A stretch of 64,000 bases of DNA. It comes from Sequoia sempervirens. Taxonomy: Eukaryota > Streptophyta > Pinopsida > Cupressales > Cupressaceae. The translations under genes and the position numbers were made by a program. The notes beneath the pieces were generated by a model. That model was not told where the DNA came from. It saw nothing but the letters and a program-made list of their open reading frames with translations, and did no database searches. Of the stretch, positions 44,421-56,230 are shown piece after piece. The stretch covers positions 217,677,765-217,741,764 of the forward strand of contig VDFB02373365.1 in NCBI GenBank assembly GCA_007258455.2, written 5' to 3'. Within the stretch, counting starts at the first letter, position 1, and every line of letters starts with the position of its first letter.

Positions 44421-47400
44421 GGTAGAGAGATGTCCTACCAATGCTTGGAATTGTGTAGGATCTATGTCATTGGGAACTTGAGTGTCCTATAAGGCTTTAG
44501 TTAAGATTTCTTGGTGCACAAGGGAAGACTTAAGAAAATCTAAAATGGATATCTGGGCTAGGGTCTTTCCTAAGTGATCAAGAATATTGTATTCAAAACT
44601 TACAGGTAGTGGTTGGGTGGACGTAGAGGCTCCAAGGACTATAATACGAGTGCAGCGGGTTGTAATAGAACATTGTGGATCCTTTCCTTTTACGTGTATC
44701 ATAGACACACGTGGTTCTTCATGTTCAATGTGCATGATAATACCTTCATAATTAAATGGTACATTTTTGTAACTAATGTTGTTTGTGTTGTTACCCTGAT
44801 TGTTATTGTTACTAGACTCAAGGTTTGGGTTTGATGTGTTAGGACCTTGGTTATGGTTAGGGAAAGCATTTTGATATATTTACATTTGAGCATTGGACGA
44901 GGGTGTCATGTTGGCATCCACATGTATATCACCTCGATCTATGAGATCCTAGATGTATGTTTTCAAACCTTGACACTTGTTTAATGTATGCCCTTTGATT
45001 TTGTGAAACTCACAATACTCATTTTCTTTATACTAGGATGGTTTAGGTTTGGACTCATCTAGAGGTTTGGTCATCGGATAAGTGATCGAGTAATTAGCCT
45101 ACAAAATCCTATTAAACATGGTGCTCAAGGGTTCTCCTAGTTTAGTGAATTGAAGTTTGTTATTCCCTTGATTATTTTGATTGGATTGTTGAGGTGGATG
45201 TGGTGCCCCTTGAGGCACTGATATGGCATTTGGGATTGACTGTTGAGGAGGGGCATATTGGGCTTTTGGGAAGCATTAGCTACTTGGACATGTTTGGTGT
45301 CAATGACACCATCATTGATAATGTTCTTATTCTTGTTCCAGTAGTAAGGTTTGTCCCTAGATGACTTTTCTTTATCAAAATTAAAAAATTTGACTATCCC
45401 TTTGGCAATGAGTGCTCTCTCAAGAATGGGACCCTTCTCCACTATCTCGGAAAAGTTCATGACACAGTGGAGTCTAAACTTATGTGCCATATCTGGATGA
45501 AAATTTTCAACAAAGAGGGTGACCATGTCTTTTTCTCCAAGCAGGGATTTCATCTAGCTGGCTAAAGCTCACCACATTTGAAAATAGCTTGCAAAATTTT
45601 CCCTCTCACATTGCTTCTCTTTTAGGAGATCCAACGTATGGATATCTTTCTCCAAATTAAAGGAGAAGTGGGAGACAAACCTTTCTGAAATCTCTACAAA
45701 ACACTTGATGGATCCCTTCTTGAGACCCATAAACCAATCAAGAGCTATCCCTTGTAAACTCCTTGGAAATAATCATAGGAGGTAATTTTCATTGTGCATG
45801 ACTTCTTGACAATGGGCATAAAACTCCTGAAGATGAGCCTTGGGGTCTTTTGTTCCTTTGTATTTATCAAATTTTGGCATCTCGAAATGATTCAAGAAAG
45901 GAACTAATGAGATTGAGGGATTGAATGGGTAGGGGAAAATGTCTTCAAACTTGAAGGATTACTTGTTAGTCCCTGCTTGCAAGTCTTTTAATGTAGCTTT
46001 GACTTCTTCCAATTCTTTATTGATAGGAGTTGGGGGAGTCGAATTGGATGGATTGGATTGCTTGTAGGGAGGATATTATTGGTATGATGAAGATGGGACA
46101 TAAGCAGTTTGATCATAAGCTAGTGGAGCTGTATATGGAGGTAGTTGTTGGTATTGATTGGTGTAGGTGGATTGCGGTTGCGAATTGACATAAGGTAGAT
46201 AGGAGGATGATGGATTTTGATAGTAAGAGGTGGAGGCTACTTGTCGGTAGCGAGGTTGTTGTTGATAATACAAGGTGGAAAGGACACCCTACTGGTATTG
46301 TGGAGGAGCTTGGTAATATAACGATGTGGAGGTACCTTGTTGATGATACGAGGTGGATGGAGCACCTTGTTGATAAGGTAGTTGTTGTTGGGTGTAATAC
46401 GGATTGGATTGGTAGTTATATGGAATGTTTGGCTATTGTGTGGTATATGGGGGTGGTTGTGAATTAGACATTTGGTAGTAGGGATTTGAGTGTAATTGTG
46501 GGGGGTTAGTGTAAAGTGGTGGTTGAGATTTCAGAGGATTTTGAGGAACTAAATTAGAGTTTGGATTCGATGGGGTAGCATAGAAAACATACATGTTTGA
46601 TGGATGATAAAGATATTCCGTGAGGGGATTGTGTTATGCTTGTGTGGTAATTGAAGTATGTTGAGGTGTTTTCTATTGTTGTGGTGGTTGTTGATAAGGT
46701 GGGAGAGATGGGATGTATTGTTTTTGAGGAATCGTCATGGAGGCACCATGGGGTGGTTGTTGATGTTGGGATGTAGCCTGCATTACCTGATGAGGGGGTT
46801 GCATAGGAATAGTAGTATGTTGTTGTAGGACTGGAACATTTTGTTGCAAAACATTTTCTTGCGGAGGTTGTTGTTGAAGCGGTTCAAACAAAATAGTGGT
46901 GGTAGCAATATGCTGAAGTGGTGCTTGCAAGAGGACAACAGTGTTTTGTGGCAGTGCTTGTGATGTGGTGGATTGTAGGGGATTAACCAGAGGTTGTTAG
47001 AGTGCAAGTATGTTTCCTTGGGGTGGTTTTTGAGATGTGAAAGGTGGAGGTGGTAAATTAGCTACAGGTGTAGATCTTTGAGGTGGCATTAATGCGAGCA
47101 AAGGATTGCCCCTGGTATTGACAGGAGGCTGACCTAGCTAATTATGAGGAAGTGGTGGTGTAGATGGTACAGGAGTCAGACCTTGTTGGGAAGGAACGGG
47201 AGATGGTGGTGGTGGAATGTTCTACAGCATACCATAAGCACGGGGGTTGTTTGGATCAGGTCGTGCTCCTGAGGCTGAGGCTAGAATACGAGGGTAGCTT
47301 GCGACTTGATACATCATGGCATTTTTGAACCCAGGTTGATACCAATTTTCTATGGGTGAATATACAGATTTCTAGAACATTTTGTGAAGTCTACGAGTCT

Positions 47401-47524
47401 TGAGGTTCTAGAAGAGACTGGGCACCAGTATATTGTGTCATGTCAAAATTGGGTGGTGGTTTGATCCCCTTCATGAGTAAAGTGGTGAGAATATTGTCCC
47501 CACACTCGTTGAGGAGGTGATCCA
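44421..47524 (-). pseudogene. Tat2 Gag: Gln/Pro/Tyr-rich region, gag core and C-terminus
   Basis: From 47524 leftwards the frame reads ILTTLLMKGIKPPPNFDMTQ, then several hundred residues rich in Gln, Pro, Tyr and Ser (repeated YYQ and PPYTA words), to about 46073. The gag core follows at about 45990-45550: MPKFDKYKGTKDPKAHLQEF, IALDWFMGLKKGSIKCF, then MKSLLGEKDMVTLFVENFHP. The C-terminal part runs to the protease; no sure zinc knuckle is seen. Scattered stops, several at CAG-like sites, break it. Gag would assemble particles. The low-complexity segment looks prion-like in composition. Confidence 0.8.
47520..47524. repeat. Target site duplication of the chromodomain element, left copy
   Basis: ATCCA stands directly before TGTAGGGTTA, and the same five bases follow the right LTR end TTACA at 56038-56042. 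Joining the flanks gives an unbroken Gag frame (VQMM then DHLLNE). Confidence 0.93.
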
Positions 47525-49318
47525 TGTAGGGTTATAACAAATTTTGCTTGTTTGTATTTTTTTATTGGACAAAATAATAAAACTAGTGATCGACATGAGA
47601 GATTTTATATTGAGTTTTTGTTTATTTGTTCCTGGTATGTTTAGAAAAAAAACTATGTGGTATTGATAGTGTGAATATTGTAATAAGGACTTTATTAAAT
47701 ATTAAACAATTTTGATGTTATTATCAATTATAAAATAGTCTTTAGAGGCATAAGTGAGGAGCACACATGATTAGCTAAGAGAAATAGTATAATTTCTATT
47801 GTTTTTGTTTTGGGATATATTTTTATTTCAAGAAAGAGGCAGAGTTAGTTATCAAGGAAGAAAGAAGGAAAGAATTGGGAGGAATGGTGAAAACAGTTTT
47901 TAGGAAGGATAAAAATAGCGAAGGAAGGATACTAGATGAGTAGCAAGCAAAGATATTACAATTTCAAAAAAAGGTAAGACACTTCTCTTTCAGGTGATGT
48001 CTTCTCAGTACAGTAATTAAGTTTGATTGTTAATGGATTTGAAAAGAAATAAAGTTGTGATATTTAAAAAAAAAAATAACTAAAGCTCTGTGTGAATCTC
48101 GAATTAGAGGAATTCACGTTTTTCTCTATGTGAGCTCAAATCCTACTCTGTGTGTGCTAAACTGTCTTGCTCTATGTGAGATTATGAAGGAGTTCTAGCT
48201 CTATGTGAGCTGGGGAGAACTCAGAAGGGAAAGGAAGTTGGGCGAAGATGCAAAAGAGAAAAAATTGATAGTTCAAACAGTAATAGCAAAAATGAAATTA
48301 GCTTTCTAATTCATTTTTATCATAATGTACTGACATACTAAGTTGCAGGTTGAGGAGAGCACATAGTCAGAATCACCCAAAAAAAAAAAGAGGTGGAAAG
48401 AAGAGCTTAGAGGTTGATGAAATTTACATTTTTTGAACATAGTAGATGTTAGTGAATAATCCTATATGTTGTCACATAAAATGGAACATTGACTGGGTTG
48501 GATTTTGCAAAAAATTAATGCAACAAAGATGGGGGTGTATCAATTTTTAGTAAGGAGAGACAAGCTTCAATGTTTCTACAGGTAAACACATTATGTACCC
48601 TTTGGTTCTTTGAATACACAAATGAAGAAACAGTTATATCGCTCAGTGGATACCCTGGTTCGTAAAAGGAATAGGTTCGTTTGCATCTAAATGATTAAAT
48701 ATTCAAGTAAGAACAAAGGAAATGGGGTAATCCTGTGTACAGTGTGATAGTGGTTATGCTCCAGCTAGAATGGGAGCACTATGGTCAACATGATAGCAAA
48801 CTAAGGAAATCATGGACTATGCTAGTGAATCATTTGAAAAAATGCATTACAATGATGTCTCATACTGAAACTCATGGGAGATAGGAAAAAGGTGTGAGCC
48901 AAACAAAGTAATGATAGGGTTAATAACTTAAACAACCATGCAAGTCATTTGTTGTAGTGTCATTTTTGTTCCATATTAGTACTAAGTCGACCCCTATGTA
49001 AACTCGAAATTTATCCAAATTCCCTTAAGTGTGTCACAACAACATTAATACCATACAGCTAGTCTATCACAGTAATATTGTAGATCCACATAAGTGGAAC
49101 GTTTATTTCAGCATACATGAGACCTCTCCATTCGATGAAACATGGACACAATAGCTTTAATTATATTCTCTCATATCTTTATTCTTTAACATTCAGTATT
49201 TAAGTTGCAATTTCATTTTCACAGAATCAATCTGGAGTAATATTCAACTCACTTATTAATTGTTCCCTTTTGAAGGTCTAAAAGCTCAATCAGAGAAAGA
49301 AGGGTAGGAATAGATTGT
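47525..49318 (+). repeat. Chromodomain element 5' LTR, lacking its 3' quarter
   Basis: Colinear with 53816-55611. It stops after ATTGT, where the 3' LTR continues with AACTAAAAGC for another 426 bases. The missing part includes the TATA box seen at 55881-55890 in the 3' LTR. Words of the type CTCTATGTGAGCT recur about six times at 48081-48210. Confidence 0.9.
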
Positions 49319-50375
49319 TGGTTTGGCACCGGTAACCTTTCTTGTATCACATTTGCCATATTTTTTTATAGCTTGGAGTATTTGTGGTCCATGATCCATT
49401 GGCTCACCAAGTTGACTAGGTTGAGGAAGGAGAGTTGGGACATTACCCTCCACCTCCCCGTAACAATCATGAAATTGGGGAAGCAACAGTGGATATGGAT
49501 TGTAAGATTATGCAAAATTTTCTTTGATTACAGCCACAACAATTTTCTGGGTCTACTGATGGGTTAGAGGAAGAAGTGTGGTTAATAAGTTTGGAAAATA
49601 ATTTTGCATTAAAAACCTATGAAAGTAACCTTAAGTCCAGATTGGCAATTCATCAACTTAAAGGGAGTGCAAACACCTAGTGGCGACGGGAGGAGAGGAA
49701 AAGACACTTAACCCCTGAAAATGTCACTTGGGAAACCTTCTTAGATGCCTTCAGAGATACATTTCAAACATTTTCAGCAATGAAAAATTGATGAATTTCA
49801 TGATCTCTAACAAAGAGGAATGATTGTAGCACAGTATGCGGAAAAATTATTTGAGTTGTCACAATATGTGGATTACATACAAGATGAAAAGTTGATGGTA
49901 AACCATTTCATAAGAGGACTAAATCATAATATAGTAGGACTGGTTCGCTTATCTGAACCCACCACTGTGAAGCAAGCAATAGAGAAAGCACTTATTGTGG
50001 AAGAAATACAATTGATACATTAGGACCAATCACGAATTTCATTTCAACGTCATAACTACAGCCAATCCCATTCTTTTAGGGATGGAAACAGATCGACTTC
50101 CTACTCTTCTAGACCAACACAGTCGCAGTGGAATCAAAAAGCTAGGTCATCACTTGAAGGATCAATTAGGCCATGGAAAAACCCCACTCAGAGAGGATAC
50201 CAAAGGAATCAAACACAATATAATGAAGCAGCTTTTAGACCTCAAAATACTCGAGGAAATCATATTAGTTCAGGAAGATTAGTTTTCCAACCCAATTCGA
50301 ATCACACTTGTTACAATTGTGGTGGTAAGGGACACTTTGCATGGGAATTTCCACATAATAAGACAGTTTCATGAG
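49319..50375 (+). pseudogene. Chromodomain element Gag
   Basis: After a short non-recognisable stretch, the frame at about 49524 reads QPQQFSGSTDGLEEEVWLIS, then LAIHQLKGSANT, a stop where Trp is usual, and NVTWETFLDAFRDTF. A second piece continues MIVAQYAEKLFELSQYVDYI, FIRGLNHNIVGLV and TVKQAIEKALIVEEIQ. The zinc knuckle CYNCGGKGHFAWEF (50309-50350) has Phe for the final Cys. The lost knuckle residue and at least four stops make it non-functional. The start Met and leader are not identified, in line with the deletion after the 5' LTR. Confidence 0.85.
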
Positions 50376-50449
50376 TACAACAGTAAGCAACATTTGAACC
50401 TACTGTTGGAGATATTGTCAAATCTCATCGAGTTTTTGTTGCAATAGAA

Positions 50450-50893
50450 AACCGGAAAGTTGATCATCAAGCATCTGTCATAGAGGCTCCCAAAAAAATT
50501 GGTAAGGTTTTTGTATCTATTTTTTTCAATTCAGGAGCAACAGATTCATTCATTTCCCCATCTGTAGTGGTGAAGTGTGGGCTTGTGCTTGCTAAGAAAA
50601 ATGTGAATTGGGATGTGGAGTTAGCTTCCAGAGTTAGAATGTCAGTTAACTTTCTAGTTAGAAATTTTCAGATAAAACTTGGTTCACTATCTACCAAAAC
50701 AGACTTTTGGGTGATACCTTTGGGGTCTTATTACATAATTTTAGGGATGGATTGGATGAATGTTCATGAAGCAAAAATAGACTGTCGATGTAAGTCTATT
50801 GAGTGTTTGGATGATTTGGGTAATGAGGTAGTTGCTTCTGGAATCCAGAGACAAGTATCTGTTAGGATGGTTTCAGTAATGCAGCTAAAGTGA
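50450..50893 (+). pseudogene. Chromodomain element protease
   Basis: VFVSIFFNSGATDSFIS is the retropepsin box with Asn replacing the catalytic Asp before S-G. It is followed by MSVNFLVRNFQIKLG, FWVIPLGSYYIILGMDWM and EAKIDCRCKSIEC, the usual plant gypsy protease order, with the G-M-D-W motif. The enzyme would be inactive. The frame from 50567 is open for 108 codons and ends before RT. Confidence 0.87.
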
Positions 50894-51029
50894 TGTATGA
50901 GGAAAGGGTGTTAATTATTTTCTATTTCCATCAGTGATCGATCGGAAGAAAAACCTAGCACTACGTTGGAAGATCTATTCTTTGTGAATTCAAGTTGATG
51001 TGTTTCCTCCTCAACTTTCTAGTATGCCA

Positions 51030-52330
51030 CCTAAAAGGGAAATCGATTTTTACATAGATTTAGTCCCTGGAGCTTAGCCAATTTCTAAGGCTCCCTATAG
51101 GATGACCACTCAAGAATCACAAGAACTAAAATTTCAGCTTGAGGAATTGTTAGAAAAGGTCGCATCCATCCTAATGTATCTTCGTGGGGTGCACCTATGA
51201 TTTTTGTTAAGAAGAAGGATGAAACTCTTCGACTTTGCATAGACTATAGACAGCTTAATAAGCTCACTATCAAGAACCGTTATCCCTTGCTAAGGATAGA
51301 TGACCTATTTGATCAGATACAGGGGGAAAAAAATTTCTCTAAGATAGACCTTAATTTTGGATATCATCAATTGAGAATTGTTGAAGCTGATAGAAATAAA
51401 ATAACATTCCACACAAGATATGGTTATTATGAGTTTACTATTGTTCCCTTCGGGATGACTAATGCACCGACAGTTTTTATGAGCCTGATGAATGGAGTAT
51501 TTTGAAATTTCCTGGATCAGCTTGTGGTCATTTTCCTTGATGATATATTTATCTACTCACACACTTTGGAAGAGCATGAAGAGCATCTACAACAGGTGTT
51601 ACAGTGTCTACGGGAAAATCAATTGTATGCAACTATTGTTAAGTGTGAATTTTTCCAAACTGCGATCCAATATTTAGGACATATTATTTCTGGTGATGGT
51701 ATCTTTGTAGACCCTTCCAAGATTCTAGCTATTTTGGAATGGCCTACACCAATGTAGCTAAGATCAGAAGCTTTATGGGTCTAGTTAGTTATTATAGATA
51801 GTTCGTAGAAGGGTTTTCCAAGATTTCTCACCCAATCATGTCTCTCCAACATCATGGCAAGAAATTTGTTTGGTCTGAGCAGTGTGAAAGAGCATTCCAA
51901 ATTTTGAAAGAAAAGCTTACTAGCACACCCATCTTGGCTATTCTAGACCTTACTAGTGACTTTGTAGTTTGTACAAATGCATCTATTCAAGGAACTGGAG
52001 CAGTGCTTATGCAAGAGGGATGAGCTATAGCTTTTGAGTCTCACAATTTGAGGAATCATGTACTTAATTATCTAATGCATGATTTGGAGCTCACAGCGGT
52101 GGTTCATGCATTGACCAAATGGTGAAATTTTCTACTTGGCCATATATTTGAGTTGCATTCGGATCATCAAAGTCTACAATATATCTTTTCTCAGCCTAAT
52201 TTGAATGCTCAACAATGTAGGTGGATGGAATTTTTGTGAGAATATGACTTTGATATCCAATATATTAAAGGGAAAGAGGATATTGTAGTGGATGCTCTCA
52301 GTAGGTGATGTCATGAATTGTTAGCCCTAA
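51030..52330 (+). pseudogene. Chromodomain element RT and RNase H
   Basis: Order: [35 protein letters not shown], a frame change, [71 protein letters not shown] and YLGHIISGDGI. The F-L-D-D active site is intact. RNase H follows: FVVCTNASIQGTGAVLMQEG with Asn where Asp is expected, then the E-L and D-H parts and DALSR. Stops occur near 51505, 51757, 52021 and 52240. The enzyme copied element RNA; this copy is broken. Confidence 0.9.
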
Positions 52331-52379
52331 CTATTAAGATAGATCTTAGAGAGCATATTTTAAGGCAATTACCTTAGGA

Positions 52380-53480
52380 TTCTTTGTACCATGAGATTAT
52401 TCAGTTCTAGAGACCTTTCAAAGGTAAGTTTGATGGATATTCAATGGATGCTAATGGGCTACTCTGACATCATGGACGTATATATGTTCCTTCAGTTGGA
52501 AACCTTAAAGGTTTGATTATGAATGAGCCTCATCAGGCACCTTACGTCGCTCATCCTAGTGTTAAGAAAATGAACGTGGATCTTTGAAAACTGTACTTCT
52601 AGGTAGGTATACAGAAGGATATCACAAATTTTGTTGCTCAATGTTTGGAGTGTCAAAGAGTAAAATCAAAACATCAACACCCAGTAGATTTAATGTACCC
52701 ACATGCAATTATAGATTGGAAATGGGATGTGATTTCGATGGACTTCATTGTGGTTTTACCATTCACAGCTCGTCGGCATGATGCCATTATGGTGATTGTA
52801 GATAAATTAATGAAAGTAGCAAATTTCTCTTCAATGAGTTCTTCCTATAATGTTGCTTCAGTTGCCAGAGTGTTTCTTTGTGACATAGTTTGACTTCATG
52901 GTGTGCCTAAGAAAATCATCTCTAATAGGGATCATTTCTTCACTTCAGCCTTTTAGACTACACTTCAGCAAGCCTTGGGAATTCAACTCAACTTTAACAC
53001 TGCCTATCATCCAAAAATCGATGGACAAACTGAAAGAGTAAATCAAGTTTTGGAAGATATGCTCTAGATGTATGTAATGAATCAGAAATCCTGCTGGGAA
53101 GATTATTTACATTTAGTAGATTTTTCTTATAACAATAGCCATCACAGCTCTCTCGATATGGCACCTTATGAGGCTCTCTATGGTAGACCCTGTCGAACTC
53201 CTTTAAGTTGGGATTGACTCAAGAATCGAGTTGCTATGGAACCTAAACTTGTTAGGGATTTGGAACAAAAAGTTGTCTATATTCACGAGCAGTTATAGAT
53301 AGCCCGGGATCGACAAAAGTAGTACACGGATAATAGGAGAGTGGATCATGAATTCCAAGTTGGGGAGAAAGTTTTTCTATGAGTGAGACCTTTTAATTGC
53401 TTTATCCATTATGGGAAAGGCTCAAATTTGGCACCTAGATATGTTGGTCCTTTTGAAATTTTGGAAAGGATGGGCCCAAT
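52380..53480 (+). pseudogene. Chromodomain element integrase
   Basis: The zinc region ends FVAQCLECQRVKSKHQHP, and the core reads WKWDVISMDFIVVLPFTA with the first catalytic Asp. Then HGVPKKIISNRDHFFTSAF has Asn at the second Asp, and IDGQTERVNQVLEDML keeps Glu. The C-terminal domain ([32 protein letters not shown]) is a GPY/F module. Seven or more stops interrupt it. Confidence 0.9.
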
Positions 53481-53778
53481 TGCATATTACTTAGCATTAC
53501 CACCCAGCTTGTCGCGCATACATAATTTTTTTCATGTATCTTTGCTTAAGAAATAAATACTAGATTCTTCTCATGTATTAGAGTGGGATGCTTTATAGGT
53601 AGCACAGAATGGATAGTTAACACTGGAGCCAGTTTGCATCTTGGAGCAAAGAACATTTAGCCTATGGGGATGGCAACTGGATCAGGTCAAGGTCCAATGG
53701 GACCCTTATCATGTATCATCTACTACATGGGAGGATGCTATCAGAATGAAATATTTATTCTCTTATCTTATTGGTTAG
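53481..53778 (+). pseudogene. Chromodomain-like C-terminus of the integrase
   Basis: After the [15 protein letters not shown] landmark the frame reads EPVCILEQRTFSLWGWQ, then VQWDPYHVSSTTWEDAIRM, ending YLFSYLIG and a stop at 53776-53778. This I-L-E-x-R ... W ... T-W-E pattern is the chromodomain remnant of plant chromoviruses, thought to guide insertion to certain chromatin. Typical aromatic cage residues cannot be confirmed by eye. Confidence 0.75.
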
Positions 53779-53800
53779 CTTCCAGGAGGAAGTTGGATAC

Positions 53801-53815
53801 TTAGAGGGGGAGTAA
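53801..53815 (+). promoter_or_regulatory. Chromodomain element polypurine tract
   Basis: TTAGAGGGGGAGTAA lies directly before TGTAGGGTTA, the 3' LTR start. Purine run and position are as expected. Confidence 0.88.
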
Positions 53816-56037
53816 TGTAGGGTTATAACAAATTTTGCTTGTTTGGATTTTTTAATTGGAAAAAATAACAAAACTAGTGATGGACATGAGACATTTTATA
53901 TTGATTTTTTGTTTATTTGTTCCTAGTATGTTTTAAAAAAAAACTATGCAGTATTCATAATGTGAATATTGTAATAAGGACTTTATTAAATATTAAATAG
54001 TTTTAATACATTATTATCAATTATAAAACAGTCTTTAGAGGCATAAGTTAGGAACGCACATAATTAGCTAAGAGAAATAGTATAATTTCTTTTTTTTTTG
54101 TTTTGGGATATATTTTTATTTCAAGAAAGAGGCAGAGTTAGTTATTAGGGAAGGAAGAAGGAAAGAACTGGGAGGAATGGCAACAATGGTTTTCAAGAAG
54201 GAGAAAAATAGCGAAGGAAGGAGACTGGATGAGTAGCAACCAAAGAGATTACAATTTCAAAAAAAAGGTAAGACACTTCTCTTTAAGGTGATGTTTTCTC
54301 AATACAGTAATTAAGTTTGATTGTTAATGGATTTGAAAAAAAATAAAGTTGTGAGATTTTTTTTTAAAACTAACTAAAGCTTTGTGTGAGCCTCGAATTG
54401 GAGGAATTCATGTTTTGCTCTATGTGAGCTCAAATCCTACTCTGTGAGCTAAATTGCCCTGCTCTGTGTGAGCTTGTGAAGGAGTTCCAACTCTATGTGA
54501 GCCAAGGAGAACTCGAAATGGAAAGGAAGCTGGGCGAAGATGCAAAAGAGCAATATTTTATAGTTCAAATAGTAATAGCAAAAACGAAATTAGCTTTCTA
54601 ATTCATTTTTATCATAATGTACTGATATACTGAGTTGTAGGCAGAGGAAAGCACAAATCGGAATCACCAAAAAAAAAAAAAAGAGGTGGAAAGAAGAGCA
54701 TAAAGGTTGATGAAATTTACATTTATGAACACAGTAGATGTTAGTGAATAATCCTATGTTGTCGCATAAAATGGAACATTGACTGGGTTGGATTTTGCAA
54801 AAAATTAATGCAATAAAGATGGGGGTGTATCAATTTTTAGTAAGGAGAGACAAGCTTCAATGTTTCTATAGGTAAACACATTATGTATCCTTTGGTTCTT
54901 TGAATACACAAATGAAGAAACATTTATATCACTCAGTGGATACCCTAGTTCGTAATAGGAATAGGTTTGTTTGCATCTAAATGATTAAATATTCAAGTAA
55001 GCACAAGGGAAACGGGGTAATCCTGTGTCCAATGTGATAGTGGTTACGCTCCAACTAGAATGGGAGCACTATGGTCAACATGATAGCAAACTGAGGAAAT
55101 CATAGACTATGCCAGTGAATCATTTGAAAAAATGCATTACAATGATGTGGTCTCATACTGAAACTCATGGGAGATAGGAGAAAGGCATGAGCCAAACAGA
55201 GTAATGATAGGGTTAATAACTTAAACAACCATGCAAGTCATTTGTTGTAGTGTCATTTTTGTTCCATATTATTACTAAGCCGACCCCTATGTAAACTCGA
55301 AATCTATCCAAATTCCCTTAAGTGTGTCACAACAAAATTAATACCATACAGCTGGTCTATCACAGTAATACTATAGATCCACGTAAGTGGAAGGTTTATT
55401 TCAACATACATGTGACCTCTCCATTCGATGAAACATGGACACAATAGCTTTAATTATATTCTCTCATCTCTTTATTCTTTAACATTCAGTATTTAGGTTG
55501 CAATTTCATTTTCATAGAATCAATCTGGAGTAATATTCAACTCACTTATCAATTGTGCCCTTTTGAAAGTCTAAAAGCTCAATCGGAGAAAGAAGGGAAG
55601 GAATATATTGTAACTAAAAGCAATCTATCTAAGGTGGAATCCTAATTTTTCAAAAGAAGGCTATCATTTGTAGATTAGTTTACTGGTAATCAAGACGTTG
55701 ATGGAAAGATATTGAACTATATTCAGAAATAAACTAATTCTGCTTCAACGTGTTTTTGCTAGTATATCCACTATAACTATTTTACCCTTTTGTTTTTCTT
55801 TCAAAAAGAGGTCCTTTAATCTTTCCAGTTGAATATTAATAGAATATTTTATTTTGAGAGTGGAAAAAGAGTATCCAATATATATAAATATATTTGGCAA
55901 GTAAACACCTTACAGAGAGATTCTTTCACTTAGCTTTTGGTTCTTTTTCCTTTAATTTCCATTATATTGGTATGTGGAGTATTTATTATTAAATTGAAAA
56001 CAATTATAAATGTCATCATTTGGGAGTAGGAATTACA
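53816..56037 (+). repeat. Chromodomain element 3' LTR, complete (2,222 bases)
   Basis: It runs from TGTAGGGTTA to AATTACA, next to the ATCCA duplication. The last 426 bases (55612-56037), absent from the 5' LTR, hold the likely TATA box TATATAAATA at 55881-55890. Confidence 0.92.
55881..55890 (+). promoter_or_regulatory. Probable TATA box of the chromodomain LTR
   Basis: TATATAAATA lies 157 bases before the LTR end. It has no counterpart in the truncated 5' LTR. Confidence 0.5.
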
Positions 56038-56223
56038 ATCCATCATCTGAACATTGGCAAGGTTACTAAGGTACTCATCAACTGTGACTTCATGTAGAAC
56101 TACCATGTTCTCGTCACTAGGCGGTGAAGTGTTCTAGATGTTGGTATTGGACTATGATGAGGAGTCATTTTTGGGATCCTAAGGGATGTTAGGCTGGGAA
56201 CCTTGACCTTGTTGTTCATCCAT
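56038..56223 (-). pseudogene. Tat2 Gag N-terminus
   Basis: The start codon at 56223 opens MDEQQGQGSQPNIP, a stop at a TAG, then DPKNDSSS, further TAGs, and SPPSDENMVVLHEVTVDEYL, SNLANVQMM. Downstream of 56038 the frame resumes at 47524 across the chromodomain element. All three stops are TAG where CAG (Gln) would suit the composition. Bases 56038-56042 are the right copy of the ATCCA duplication. Confidence 0.8.
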
Positions 56224-56230
56224 CTTCCTT

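Larger units (their letters stand above)
47525..56037 (+). mobile_element. Chromodomain Ty3/gypsy element inserted in Tat2 gag
   Basis: LTRs at 47525-49318 and 53816-56037 flank gag, protease, RT, RNase H, integrase and a chromodomain-like tail on the plus strand. The order and C-terminal chromodomain mark a plant chromovirus. Outer ends are TG and CA, with ATCCA duplications. The 5' LTR lacks its last 426 bases, and the primer binding site is not found. In the first 116 bases I count about nine differences between the LTRs, so the insertion is old. Confidence 0.92.
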
